Shown piece after piece: positions 28,935 through 37,957 of a DNA stretch of 64,000 bases (position 1 is the first letter of the stretch; the number at the start of each line of letters is the position of its first letter). Source of the stretch: Treponema sp. (GTDB lineage Bacteria > Spirochaetota > Spirochaetia > Treponematales > Treponemataceae); assembly GCA_022010055.1 (NCBI GenBank), contig CP091737.1, positions 1,550,001-1,614,000 of the forward strand, written 5' to 3'. Both the position numbers and the translations under genes were made by a program. The notes beneath the pieces were generated by a model. It was not told where the DNA came from. It saw nothing but the letters and a program-made list of their open reading frames with translations, and did not search any database.

Positions 28935-30896
28935 GTGATTTTCGCTTTAAAAAAAACAGGATGTAATTTTAGTTTTTTCACAAAAACAAGGATTGCATCC
29001 TGTTTCTTATTTATCAGTTTATTCTTCATCTCGCTGCCGCCAATATTTTCCGCTGAGCCGGATTATACAGATTATTCAGAAAAAGCCGAGCGTTTAATAA
29101 AAAAGGCGGAAGCGCTTAATCTGCACAAAGATTCTTACTGGAGAACGCTCCTTCACTACAAGCCGGCAGTTTTCAGCCGCTACAAGAGCCTTGTTGACGA
29201 CCCGAAATTCTTCTGCGCAAAAAAAGGTAAAACAAACCCGAAGGCAGAGCTGGAAGCAACAATAAGGGCATTTTTTGAACCGGCGCCGAATCCTGGCGCA
29301 AAAGAAAAGCATGCAATAGAACGTTTTCCCGGCCGATACAAGTGGCTCTGCGAAAAACTGGATCTTTCAGAGGCTGATTTCCCTTACAATGGCGACCTTG
29401 CTTTTCAGAACATTTTGAGACAAGTAAATCCCGGAAATGTATTTCTTGTATTTCCTTCTATTTATTTAAAACGCCCGGCATCCGTTTTCGGGCATACATT
29501 CCTTCTTATTGAAACAAAAGACAAGCCGCGGCTTACCGCAAACTCTATAAATTACGGTGCCGTTACAAAAGTTACCGGCGGTCCGCTTTACGCAATCCTT
29601 GGACTTACAGGCGGATTCAAAGGTTATTATGGATTTGAAACTTATTACGAAAAAATAAAGCAGTATTCCGACATGGACATGCGCGATATGTGGGAATTCA
29701 AGCTAAACTTTACCGATGAAGAAAAAGAAAATATGCTGCGCCACGCATTTGATTTGGCCGGAATATATTCAAAATATTTTTTTGTAAGCGAAAACTGCTC
29801 TTACAATCTTCTTTTTCTGATTGAAGCGGCCCGGCCTTCCACCAGGGCTACGGACAAACTTTTTGGAGTTGTAGAGCCGCTCGCGACCGTAAAGCTCGCA
29901 GACTCGCTCGGGCTTACTGACGAAACAAAATACCGTCCTTCCGCATATTCAAAAGTTGAAAACGGAAAGAACAACCTGAGCCTGAAGCAGCAGAAATACA
30001 TAAAAGATGTATGCTACGGAAAAAAGACTGTGCAGGACTTCCCTTTTTCTGACCTTCCTGCAGAAAAGCAGGCGGAAATCTGGAACACGGCTTCCGACTA
30101 CCTTAGCTCTCTTCTGAACAACCGCAAAATCACTTCAGATGAATACCGCTCAAGGTTTGTTTCTGTCCTGTCCGCAAGGCGAAAACTTGGTAAAATAGAA
30201 GACACAAACATAAAAACTCCGGAAGATCCAAAAAAGGCCCACGGTTCAAAAAAAATAGCATTAACCGGCGGAAACGACATCAACGGCGGCTACTGCGGAA
30301 TGGAATTCAGGCTCTGCTCGCACGAACAGCTTGAAAGACCTGCCGGCTATTCTGAAAATTCCGAGCTTACGTTTGCAAATGTTGAAGTACGATTTAATCC
30401 GGTAAAAAACCTGTTTTATCTGAACAAAGCCACTCTGCTTTCAATTCTTTCGCTTCCGGCTTCCGACACATTCTTTTTGAACGGAGCAAGCCAGATATTG
30501 ACAGGACTTGCGCAGAACCCGAACAGCAGTGAAAACTCAGACTTGGCGTGGCGGCTTAAATTTTTATATGGAGCAAGCGTAAAACCTGCCTCATGGCTAC
30601 AGATTTACCTTATGGGCGGCGCGGACAGCTACTTTTCACCTGCATACAGCTACGGAACAGATTTGCTGCTTGGCGGCGATGCCGGCATAATCGCGGGAGC
30701 AGGACCTTGGAGAAACAAAATTTCGGCAACCATAATGCAGTCGCCGTTTGATATTGAACACTTCAGGACACAGTTTGCCGCCGACACCTGTATTTTTCTT
30801 TCACAGAACATGGCACTAAAGGGAAGTTACTCTTTCAACATGGACTACGGAAAATTCCGCCACGAATGTTCGTTCTCTGTGAACGCCTATTTTTAA
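28935..30896 (+). CDS. DUF4105-type membrane protein with C-terminal barrel-like half
   Basis: 653 aa, starting GTG. Signal or anchor near residues 20-40 (ASCFLFISLFFISLPPIFSA). The middle holds the DUF4105 features VFPSIYLKRPASVFGHTFLL, LTGGFKGYYG, MRDMWEFKLNFT and FFVSENCSYNLLFLIEAARP: conserved His and Cys residues suggest a papain-like (NlpC-related) active site, an inference. From about 430 on, alternating strands ending in aromatic F (..FSVNAYF) resemble an outer-membrane barrel. Translationally coupled to DUF3015. Confidence 0.78.
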   Translation: MIFALKKTGCNFSFFTKTRIASCFLFISLFFISLPPIFSAEPDYTDYSEKAERLIKKAEALNLHKDSYWRTLLHYKPAVFSRYKSLVDDPKFFCAKKGKTNPKAELEATIRAFFEPAPNPGAKEKHAIERFPGRYKWLCEKLDLSEADFPYNGDLAFQNILRQVNPGNVFLVFPSIYLKRPASVFGHTFLLIETKDKPRLTANSINYGAVTKVTGGPLYAILGLTGGFKGYYGFETYYEKIKQYSDMDMRDMWEFKLNFTDEEKENMLRHAFDLAGIYSKYFFVSENCSYNLLFLIEAARPSTRATDKLFGVVEPLATVKLADSLGLTDETKYRPSAYSKVENGKNNLSLKQQKYIKDVCYGKKTVQDFPFSDLPAEKQAEIWNTASDYLSSLLNNRKITSDEYRSRFVSVLSARRKLGKIEDTNIKTPEDPKKAHGSKKIALTGGNDINGGYCGMEFRLCSHEQLERPAGYSENSELTFANVEVRFNPVKNLFYLNKATLLSILSLPASDTFFLNGASQILTGLAQNPNSSENSDLAWRLKFLYGASVKPASWLQIYLMGGADSYFSPAYSYGTDLLLGGDAGIIAGAGPWRNKISATIMQSPFDIEHFRTQFAADTCIFLSQNMALKGSYSFNMDYGKFRHECSFSVNAYF

Positions 30897-31007
30897 TAAA
30901 AGAAATCCGGCTAAGAGACGAAATGCCGCGGTATGGAAAAAATGTAAATTCAGCTGTATATTTTTACAGTTGAATTAAACCTATAGATTTTCAAACAGGA
31001 AAATAAG

Positions 31008-32246
31008 ATGAAAAATATCCGCAAGACAAAGGAAATCCTCGGCAACACGAATTCAAAAGACGAAAATGAATCTTATGGAAAAAACATATATCTTGAAAAC
31101 CGTAAAATTTCCATTCAAGAAGAGATTCCTGAAAAAGTTTCTGTCGGAATTTACAGCGCGAAAGAATCCGACAATTCAAAATTAAGGCTTGTGCTTCAGT
31201 CCTACGGATTTTTTGTCCGCATCATAAAAAATTCAGAAGAAGTTCTTTCTGCAATCAAAGAAAATCTTATCCAGCTGCTGATAATTTTCCCGGAAAACCA
31301 GAGCGATGAAGTTTTTTCGCTCTGCGCCGAAGCCAAGATTCAGACTCCTGCAGAAAATTTTTCAATCCTGCTGGTCGCAGATAAATTCCACTCTTATTTT
31401 ATTGAAAAACTTTCTGAATGCAAAATCGACGATTATCTAATACAGCCTTTCGATGTTTCCGAGCTGCTCTTCAGGATTCAAAAACTGGAACTCCGCAGAA
31501 ACCTAATCCGGGAAAAACAGGAGCTTTTAAAATCCGAACAGGAAAAAAACACTTTTTTATATTTTGTAACGCACAATGTGAATACGCCATTAACGCTCCT
31601 GCTGAATGAAATTCAGAACACGCTGGAGCTGAATAAAAAACTAAAAAAAGAGGACAAAATTAGTTCCGAAATTGAGGAGTCTGTTCAAAATATCCAGAAA
31701 AATGCCCGCGCAATAAATATCATCATACAAAATGTGCTGGATTCGTACAAAATTTCAGACAGACGCTTTATAATAAACCCGAAAATCCTGAACCTTAAAG
31801 AATGTCTTATAAAAGAAAACGAATTTCTTTCAAAAAAAGCTGGAAACAAAAAACAGAACTTCACCTTTACCTGCAATGTGAACGAGCCTTGCGTTTTCTG
31901 CGATGAATACAGTTTAAAGGGAATCTATGAAAATCTTGTTGACAACGCGATAAAATATACGGAGTTCAGCGGAAATATTGAAATCAGCATAAGCGAACAG
32001 GAAAATTTTATAGTTTTGAGCGTTTCCGATGACGGCCAGGGAATTCCCAAGGAAAAACAGCCCGTTCTTTTTGAGCGTTTTGCAAAAATCGGGTCAAATC
32101 CTACCGGTTCAGAAAAATCATGCGGGCTCGGACTTTTTGTTGTTAAGGAAATTTGCAGGCTGAACGACCTTTTACTTGAATATTCTGAAAACAAGAACGC
32201 AAAAAAAGGAAGTATTTTCAGCGTAAAATTTAAAAAAATTGGATAA
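31008..32246 (+). CDS. Histidine kinase with degenerate N-terminal receiver domain
   Basis: 412 aa, soluble. Residues ~43-165 have receiver shape (VGIYSAKESDNSKLRLVLQS, DDYLIQPFDVSELLF), but the phospho-Asp is missing (LLIIFPENQ) and the KP lysine is Gln. Dimerisation helix with the phospho-acceptor H near residue 189 (FVTHNVNTPLTLLLNEIQN), then ATPase: NLVDNAIKYTE (N box), VSDDGQGIP, GLGLFVVKEIC. Followed 30 bases later by its probable partner regulator. Input signal unknown. Confidence 0.88.
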   Translation: MKNIRKTKEILGNTNSKDENESYGKNIYLENRKISIQEEIPEKVSVGIYSAKESDNSKLRLVLQSYGFFVRIIKNSEEVLSAIKENLIQLLIIFPENQSDEVFSLCAEAKIQTPAENFSILLVADKFHSYFIEKLSECKIDDYLIQPFDVSELLFRIQKLELRRNLIREKQELLKSEQEKNTFLYFVTHNVNTPLTLLLNEIQNTLELNKKLKKEDKISSEIEESVQNIQKNARAINIIIQNVLDSYKISDRRFIINPKILNLKECLIKENEFLSKKAGNKKQNFTFTCNVNEPCVFCDEYSLKGIYENLVDNAIKYTEFSGNIEISISEQENFIVLSVSDDGQGIPKEKQPVLFERFAKIGSNPTGSEKSCGLGLFVVKEICRLNDLLLEYSENKNAKKGSIFSVKFKKIG

Positions 32247-32276
32247 ATTCCAATAAATCTGTTAAAATATCTTTCA

Positions 32277-33035
32277 ATGCAAGAGAATGAACTTATACTG
32301 GTTGTTGAAGACTCAGAAGATTTGAACAATTTTATGGCAAAAAACCTGCGAAGCCATGGCTACGAAGTCATCCAGTGCTTTTCCGCGTCCGATGCCTACA
32401 GACAGCTTTCAAAAAATCCCGTTAGCCTTGTAATTTTGGATTTAAATCTTGGAAATGGCGGCAGCGGAATGGAAATCTTGCATTCAATAAGAATTCAGAC
32501 AAAAATGCTTCCTGTCATAATCGTTTCTTCCATTCAAACTGAAAAAATAAAGCTTCAGGGATTCCGGGAAGGCTGCGACGACTACATAACCAAGCCATTT
32601 TACATTGATGAACTTATTTTGCGCGTAAAAAGAATGCTGGAAAAATTTTCATTTTCCGGATTTGAAACTAAACCACTTGAAGAAGTGTACACCTGCGGAA
32701 TTTTTAAGGTCGACACAAAAAATCAGACCGTCTGCAAGGCGGACAAAATAATTCCGATGAGAAAAAAACAGTTCGACCTGATTCTGTACTTTGTTCAAAA
32801 TCCTAACAAAATCCTTTCGTTTGAGGCGATTTTTCAGAACGTATGGAACGAACCTGTCCCTGACTCAAAAACCCTGGAAAGCAATATTTACGTAAACATC
32901 CAGTCTCTGCGGAATCTTATAGAAGAAGACAAAAAAAGCCCTAAGCACATTGTCTCCGTTAGCAAATGCGGCTACATTTTCGTTCCTACCCCCCCCCTCA
33001 AATTTAAAACAGATACGAAGTCCGCTCCCTTATAA
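32277..33035 (+). CDS. OmpR-family response regulator with C9 tract at its end
   Basis: 252 aa. Receiver intact: ILVVEDSEDL, phospho-Asp in VILDLNLGN, DYITKPFYIDELILRV. Winged helix about 155-240 with MRKKQFDLILYFVQNPNKIL and SNIYVNIQSLRNLIEEDKKS. The last 20 residues are coded across nine consecutive C (32989-32997). One extra C would end the protein at 33007, after TPPQI. The present 3' end overlaps the convergent GGDEF gene by 32 bases. Confidence 0.88.
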   Translation: MQENELILVVEDSEDLNNFMAKNLRSHGYEVIQCFSASDAYRQLSKNPVSLVILDLNLGNGGSGMEILHSIRIQTKMLPVIIVSSIQTEKIKLQGFREGCDDYITKPFYIDELILRVKRMLEKFSFSGFETKPLEEVYTCGIFKVDTKNQTVCKADKIIPMRKKQFDLILYFVQNPNKILSFEAIFQNVWNEPVPDSKTLESNIYVNIQSLRNLIEEDKKSPKHIVSVSKCGYIFVPTPPLKFKTDTKSAPL

Positions 33036-34101
33036 ATTCACGTTTTTTTAAGTCGGCAAGAGAAAGTACCTTGTTTATATCCTGATGAGGAGAAATATTT
33101 GACCACCCGACAGACACAAGCGGCATTTCATCAATTTCAGAACATTCCTTAACAAATTCCATAAAAAATTTCCGGTTCAAGTCATCAAAATCAAGCTCGA
33201 CATCCTTAGAAACAACACAAAATTCCTCGTTTCCAATCTTAAAAAGCGAGCCGTATTTTCTATAGAACCTGCTGAAAATCCTTGAAATCAAAATCATCAG
33301 GGAATCAACCTTTTGCCGGCTGTAATTCAACTTAAGCTTTTCAAAATTGTCTATTTCAACAACAATTAAAACCGCATCCTCTTTCTGCGCCTCCAGAACT
33401 TTCTGAAAACTGTTAAAATTCCGCAGATATGTCTGGGAGTCAAACTGCTGATAAAGTGTTCCGTGATATATAAAATAAAAAATTATGGAAATGATTACAG
33501 CAAGCCATGTTATCTGGATATCCGGACGAACAATCTGAACCGCGACTCCAATAAACACAAAAATCGAGTTCAAAAGAAGAATTCCGCAGTTATTCTGCCA
33601 GAACCGCAGGGAAAGAATAATGTTCTGCACAAGAAAATAAATCAGACCAATAGCGCCAAGAATCGCATATACAAAAAATCCTTTTCCGCGGGAGTACCTG
33701 TTCAATTCATCGACATAAAAGACACCAAATTTGCTTCCAGAAAAAATCATAGCCAGCATCCAAAGCGAGTACAAAATCCAAATACCGCCGAAAAAAAATA
33801 AAAATTTGCGGTTCAGAGAAAAGTTAGGAAGCAGGACATTCCCCAGCGTAAGGTAAACCAGCGGAGTAAGGCTGAAACCAAAAAAATTAGAGGCAATGTG
33901 CAAAAAGCGCCACTGAACGGAAGCTCCATCAAAAATCAGAGTAAGAACTTCCATTATGCAGATAACAAAAACAACCGAGCAGGTCAACATAAAGTTGCAT
34001 TTTTGAAATCTGCTTATAACGGAATTGCTTTCTATTAAAATAAACAGCATTACAAGAGAAAAAAGATTTATAAATGTGATTGATATAAACCAAGACGACA
34101 T
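33004..34101 (-). CDS. Membrane protein with histidine-kinase-type 7TM region and degenerate GGDEF domain
   Basis: About 366 aa. Seven or eight hydrophobic spans in the first ~230 residues, then a short GGDEF-like domain (VLIVVEIDNFEKLKLNY, SLFKIGNEEFCVVSKD). The signature is GNEEF, not GG(D/E)EF, so diguanylate cyclase activity is doubtful. Start 34101 (MSSWFISITF) is chosen because longer reading frames run through the tRNA gene just upstream. Convergent with the response regulator. Confidence 0.7.
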   Translation of the reverse strand: MSSWFISITFINLFSLVMLFILIESNSVISRFQKCNFMLTCSVVFVICIMEVLTLIFDGASVQWRFLHIASNFFGFSLTPLVYLTLGNVLLPNFSLNRKFLFFFGGIWILYSLWMLAMIFSGSKFGVFYVDELNRYSRGKGFFVYAILGAIGLIYFLVQNIILSLRFWQNNCGILLLNSIFVFIGVAVQIVRPDIQITWLAVIISIIFYFIYHGTLYQQFDSQTYLRNFNSFQKVLEAQKEDAVLIVVEIDNFEKLKLNYSRQKVDSLMILISRIFSRFYRKYGSLFKIGNEEFCVVSKDVELDFDDLNRKFFMEFVKECSEIDEMPLVSVGWSNISPHQDINKVLSLADLKKREFIRERTSYLF

Positions 34102-34128
34102 AGCTAAAAACGATAAAACAGATATGAG

Positions 34129-34213
34129 TGCCGGGAACCAGACTCGAACTGGCACGACTTTTAACAGTCGAGGGATTTTAAGTCCCTTGTGTCTACCATT
34201 CCACCATCCCGGC
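34129..34213 (-). tRNA. tRNA-Leu(UAA)
   Basis: 85 nt. Acceptor GCCGGGA pairs with TCCCGGC; anticodon arm AGGGA-CTTAAAA-TCCCT gives anticodon TAA. A long variable arm (CGACTGTTAAAAGTCG) marks a class II tRNA. T arm contains GTTCGAGTC. Discriminator A at 34129; CCA is not encoded. Confidence 0.95.
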
Positions 34214-34252
34214 AAAAGCGAATAGATATATATTATAGAAAAAAACGCTATT

Positions 34253-34279
34253 TTGCAATACATAATTTTTTGATACAAT
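34253..34279 (+). promoter_or_regulatory. Possible promoter of tatD
   Basis: TTGCAA (34253-34258), 15-bp spacer, TACAAT (34274-34279), 7 bases before the tatD ATG, which would make a leaderless message. Confidence 0.35.
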
Positions 34280-34285
34280 GATTTT

Positions 34286-35193
34286 ATGTATTCAGACACG
34301 CATTTTCATTTTGAACACACAACAGACAGAAACAACGGGGAAAATCCGGTAAACGGAACTGAAATTCTTGAAGAAATGGCAAAAAGAAACTGTTTCTTCG
34401 GGCTGGATATTGGAACAGAAAGCGACGACCTTTAAGAAGACAGGCCTGCCTGGACAACGCCATAGCCCAAATAAAAGACACCAGACTGGCGGAAAAAGCC
34501 AGGAAATTCGTTTATTTTTCAGCGGCAATATGGCCTTCGCCGGAAGAAATAACAAACCGGCATGAAAGCATGAAAATCCTTAAACAGCAGATTGAAACCG
34601 CGGAAAATTCGGGCGACAACGACACCTTGAACAGAAAAATAATTGCAATCGGCGAATGTGGTCTTGACCACCACTGGAATCCGTCGGGTATTGACGGCCG
34701 CTGTGAATCTGACTTCAACCAGAAAATGTATAACGCCGAACGTGAGCTTTTTGAAATGCAGCTGGAATTTGCAAAGGAACAAAATCTTCCTGTAATAATC
34801 CATTCCCGCGACGCTTTTGAAGAAACCTTAGACTGCATAAAAAACATCGGATACTGCAACGGAATAATCCACTGCTATTCCTACGGAACAGAAGAAGCGA
34901 AGGCATTTCTTGAAAACGGCTGGCACATCAGCTTCAGCGGCTCAGTTACATACACAAAAAAAAGAAAAATGCCGGAAATGGAAGAGCTTTTAAAATTAAT
35001 CCCGGACGACAGAATTCTATGCGAAACGGATTCTCCTTACCTTGCGCCAGTTCCATTCCGCGGAAAGACAAACACGCCGCTGTTTATTGAACATACCTAC
35101 AGATTTATTTCCGAGGCAAGAAAAACTTCGCCTGAAAAACTAAGCGAAACAGTGGATTCCAACATCAAAAAACTATTCAACCTGACTGAATAG
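34286..35193 (+). CDS. tatD: TatD-family metal-dependent hydrolase (one frame break)
   Basis: About 303 aa TIM-barrel deoxyribonuclease-like protein. Metal ligands in order: DTHFHFE (HxH), IGECGLDHHW (Glu), IIHSRDAF (His), GIIHCYSYG (His), CETDSPYLAP (Asp). One T is missing near 34432: GTESDDL joins LRRQACLDNAIAQIK. Its last 21 bases overlap the convergent gene at 35173. TatD proteins act as 3'-5' DNA exonucleases in repair or D-aminoacyl-tRNA editing; which applies here is unknown. Confidence 0.88.
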
Positions 35194-35691
35194 CCCGCTC
35201 ATCTCGTTGCGCCATTCAGGCTTAGAATCCCTGCCTTCCCATTCAATAATCTTTTTTATATGGAAATGACGCTGATCCCGGATATTTTCATAAGAAAGGA
35301 CGGCAAAACGTCCCTGCCCGATGTAAGCAATCTTTTCGTTTTGAGCAAGAGACTCAGAGCCAGAAACCTGCTCCAGCGCACATTCAAAATGAACCGGCTC
35401 TCCGGAAGTTTTATCCGTCATTGCGCTTGCAATATCTGTCAGCGGTTTTCCACATTTAGGACAGATAACTTCCCTGGATTTGAACTCCCTTATAGCCCGT
35501 TCACGCTGGGCAATCAATTCCGGATTTTCATGGCTTACAAACTGAAAATGTTTTTGATTTGAATTTACTCCATTTGATGACGAATTCTGCTGAAAACTGC
35601 GGTTATTAAAAGAATTCTCATTTGTATTTTTTTTCTGTTCATTCCAGTTGCGGTTACGGTGCCTGTTCCGGCCGTGCCTATTTTTTTCCAT
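35173..35691 (-). CDS. Hypothetical protein with CxxC zinc-ribbon element and Asn/Arg-rich N-terminus
   Basis: 172 aa. The first ~60 residues are low-complexity, rich in Arg, Asn and Ser (MEKNRHGRNRHRNRNWNEQK), suggesting nucleic-acid contact. Then VICPKCGKPLTDI with a later HFEC may bind zinc (CxxC..HxxC). C-terminal KIAYIGQGRFAVLSYENI. No function known; similar genes are, as I recall, conserved in treponemes. Confidence 0.65.
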   Translation of the reverse strand: MEKNRHGRNRHRNRNWNEQKKNTNENSFNNRSFQQNSSSNGVNSNQKHFQFVSHENPELIAQRERAIREFKSREVICPKCGKPLTDIASAMTDKTSGEPVHFECALEQVSGSESLAQNEKIAYIGQGRFAVLSYENIRDQRHFHIKKIIEWEGRDSKPEWRNEMSGLFSQVE

Positions 35692-35728
35692 AAAATCAAC
35701 TCCCGTTTCGAGTCATTCAAAAACAATC

Positions 35729-35923
35729 TTACTCCCGAAACAAAAATTCATTAGGGTCTTCAACCAGTTTACGGCTGATTACCTGCGCAATTCGCTGGAT
35801 GGCATTGTTTACATAATCTTCATCATGTATTTTTACACGCAACTCCATAAGCCGCGACGAAAACACATCATCAGTTCGGTCTAAGACCAAAGTTTCTGTT
35901 GTATTTCTCAATTCAGAAATCAT
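35729..35923 (-). CDS. Small hypothetical protein (64 aa)
   Basis: MISELRNTTETLVLDRTDDV..., soluble and charged, no motif known. It overlaps the yraN stop by 4 bases (ATGA type), which argues it is real and cotranslated. Confidence 0.6.
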   Translation of the reverse strand: MISELRNTTETLVLDRTDDVFSSRLMELRVKIHDEDYVNNAIQRIAQVISRKLVEDPNEFLFRE

Positions 35924-36294
35924 AAAAGCTCCGCAAAAGCATTTTCAATATGATAAACCTGCGGTAAACCGGGCATATCAATTACAATCACATCAAATCT
36001 GATATAGCTGTTACTATATTGTCGATTGATTGCAAGAAAACGTTTAGCGGTTTCGACAATTCTTTTTTGTTTTCTGGCATCCAAAACGTGCGATAACAAT
36101 TCAAAATTGCCTTTGGGCAGCGTTTTTACCTCCACAAAGACAATACATTCTCCGTTTTTTACTATTATATCAATTTCACCCTGATTTGTCCTGAAATTTC
36201 GCCTTATAAGCTCATACCCTTTATTTAAAAGATATTCCGCCGCGCGGTCTTCGCCGCAATTTCCGGTCTGTTTTCTGCCGTCGGGAAAAATCAA
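35920..36294 (-). CDS. yraN: YraN family (UPF0102) endonuclease-like protein
   Basis: 124 aa. Restriction-endonuclease-like fold signature: GEDRAAEYLLNKGYELIRRN, NQGEIDIIVKNGECIVFVEV with D and ExK catalytic residues (EVKT). Probably cleaves DNA or RNA, exact role unknown. Four-base overlaps on both sides place it in an operon. Confidence 0.9.
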   Translation of the reverse strand: MIFPDGRKQTGNCGEDRAAEYLLNKGYELIRRNFRTNQGEIDIIVKNGECIVFVEVKTLPKGNFELLSHVLDARKQKRIVETAKRFLAINRQYSNSYIRFDVIVIDMPGLPQVYHIENAFAELL

Positions 36295-36575
36295 AGGCTT
36301 TCAAGCTCCTCTATCTCATCAGAATAAAATCCGCCGGATTCTGTATGAATATGCTCACTTTCAGAAGGCTTAAAATCATTAGGATCAACAGGATGCCCTG
36401 CGGTCAACAAATATGGAATTTTCCAATGAACCAGCGCCGAAACATGATAAGGCTTCGCCTGTTTTCCGGCGGCAAGGAACATATTCTTTCCATCATCAAA
36501 AAAAACCGGTTCAGAAAAACAACTTCCAATGTGAATAGAACTACAGTCCAACTTCTTCATTTCCATACAGTTCAA
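36291..36575 (-). CDS. Hypothetical protein (95 aa)
   Basis: Contains SSIHIGSCFSEPVFFDDG and VHWKIPYLLTAGHPVDPNDF; acidic C-terminus (SDEIEELESL). No domain recognised. Adjacent to the FlhB-like gene (2-base gap) and overlaps yraN by 4 bases. Confidence 0.6.
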   Translation of the reverse strand: MNCMEMKKLDCSSIHIGSCFSEPVFFDDGKNMFLAAGKQAKPYHVSALVHWKIPYLLTAGHPVDPNDFKPSESEHIHTESGGFYSDEIEELESL

Positions 36576-36577
36576 TT

Positions 36578-36838
36578 TTACAACTTTTTTTCACATTCCA
36601 CAACTGCGGCAAAAATTTTTGCAACGATTTCCCATGTGCATTCAGGGATTGCGGCTCCTATTTCCTGCGCTGAAAGAATGTTTGCCGCCGCAATGTTTTT
36701 TACAACAGGAATTTTCTGTTCTTTGGCGATTTCCACCAGTTTTTTCGCAAGTTCGCCCCTTGCCTTTACAGCGATAAACGGAAGCTCCGCCTCCTCCGGA
36801 TATTTCAGGGCGACCGCCTTTAATTCATTTTTTTTCAT
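36578..36838 (-). CDS. Stand-alone FlhB C-terminal-like protein
   Basis: 86 aa. Matches only the cytoplasmic domain of the flagellar export switch FlhB: AVALKYPEEAELPFIAVKAR, then ELAKKLVEIAKEQKIPVVKN and IPECTWEIVAKIFAAVVE. The auto-cleavage NPTH motif and the membrane part are absent. Such proteins (FlhX or YlqH type) may assist or regulate flagellar export. Start overlaps the upstream gene's stop. Confidence 0.85.
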   Translation of the reverse strand: MKKNELKAVALKYPEEAELPFIAVKARGELAKKLVEIAKEQKIPVVKNIAAANILSAQEIGAAIPECTWEIVAKIFAAVVECEKKL

Positions 36839-37945
36839 ACTTTTAAGCTCACTGTGCTGAATTCTATTTCATCCGCAGAAAATTCTGAAAAATCCTCGAG
36901 CGGTTCAATCGTGCCTATTTTTATTTTTCCAAAAAAAGATTTTAAAATTTCATTCAGCATCTTATTTCTTAAGAAATCCGAGCAGCCGGCGTTAAGATAA
37001 GAAATATCTCCTTCCCGTATGCCGACTTCAAAGACATAATCTTTTTCTTCAAGGCAAAAGGAAATTACGGCTTTTTCAAGTTTTTTTGAGCGGTTTCTTA
37101 AAAATCCGCAGAATGAACCTTTCCCCGCTTTTTCTTCCGCCGAAAATTCAAATGGAATTTTTATCCAGCTTCCAAAACCACTTTCTGAATCAGCCAGGCT
37201 GGAATCAGGCAAGCCCGCCGTCTTGCATTTAGAAATGTATCCGCCGCCAGAATCAGAACCAAAACTGAACCCAAGATGATTGAACAAAGTCAAAATTCCC
37301 GGCTGATTTTTTAAGTTTGCAGAAGAATTAAAAATGGCGCTGAAAAATTCCGAAAAAGAGTTTTCTGCCGGGCGCGAAAAATTATTTTTATCCTGAAAGA
37401 TTTCCTCCGCAGAATCGCGTTCTCTTTCCGAACCGCCTAGAACTGAAAGAACTTTCTTTTCATCGGCCGGGATTCCTTTTTCTTCCAGAATAAAGGCCGC
37501 ATCTCCTGCGGATTTTTCCTTATTTTTAATTTTTTCCGCAATCTTTCTAAATTTCTGGAATGATTCCAAAGAAAACCGTGAACCCAGCATTTTCATCTGC
37601 AGAAGCATTGAATATGAAAGAGAATCCGGCGGAAGACCGAGTTTCAAGAAATGGATTTTTGTTTTCAGCCGTAATTTTTTGAACAGAATCCTTATGCGAA
37701 TCGGCATGGATTTTCTGAAGAAGGATTTTTCCGTTTTCAATTTTTATTTTTGCCGGAAAACCAGCGCCTTCGGACAGCGGAATTTCTGACTTCAAAAGAA
37801 ATCTTCCGCCGGAAAACGACGCAATATATGAATTATTTCCTGCGCTTTTAATAATCCGCACATAAACAGAACCGCCCTCTCTAAGCGAATTATTTCCATT
37901 CACACCAGAGAGGGCAGTCAAATGCATTACAACATTAGTTTTCAT
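36835..37945 (-). CDS. Hypothetical FliK-like protein (one frame break)
   Basis: About 370 aa. Begins MKTNVVMHLTALSGVNGNNS, has an N-terminal beta-rich part (GGSVYVRIIKSAGNNSYIAS), a low-complexity Ser/Glu-rich centre and a C-terminal region with WIKIPFEFSAEEK and FEVGIREGDISYLN. This layout and its place before an FlhB-like gene suggest a flagellar hook-length (FliK) relative, an inference. Frame break near 37648: NPFL joins KLGLPPDSLSYSMLLQ. Confidence 0.55.
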
Positions 37946-37957
37946 GCAGTAAAAAAG

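Noticed and set aside
34102..34299. Upstream extension of the GGDEF-like gene
   Set aside because: It reads through the tRNA-Leu gene; the ATG at 34101 is the first plausible start after the tRNA.
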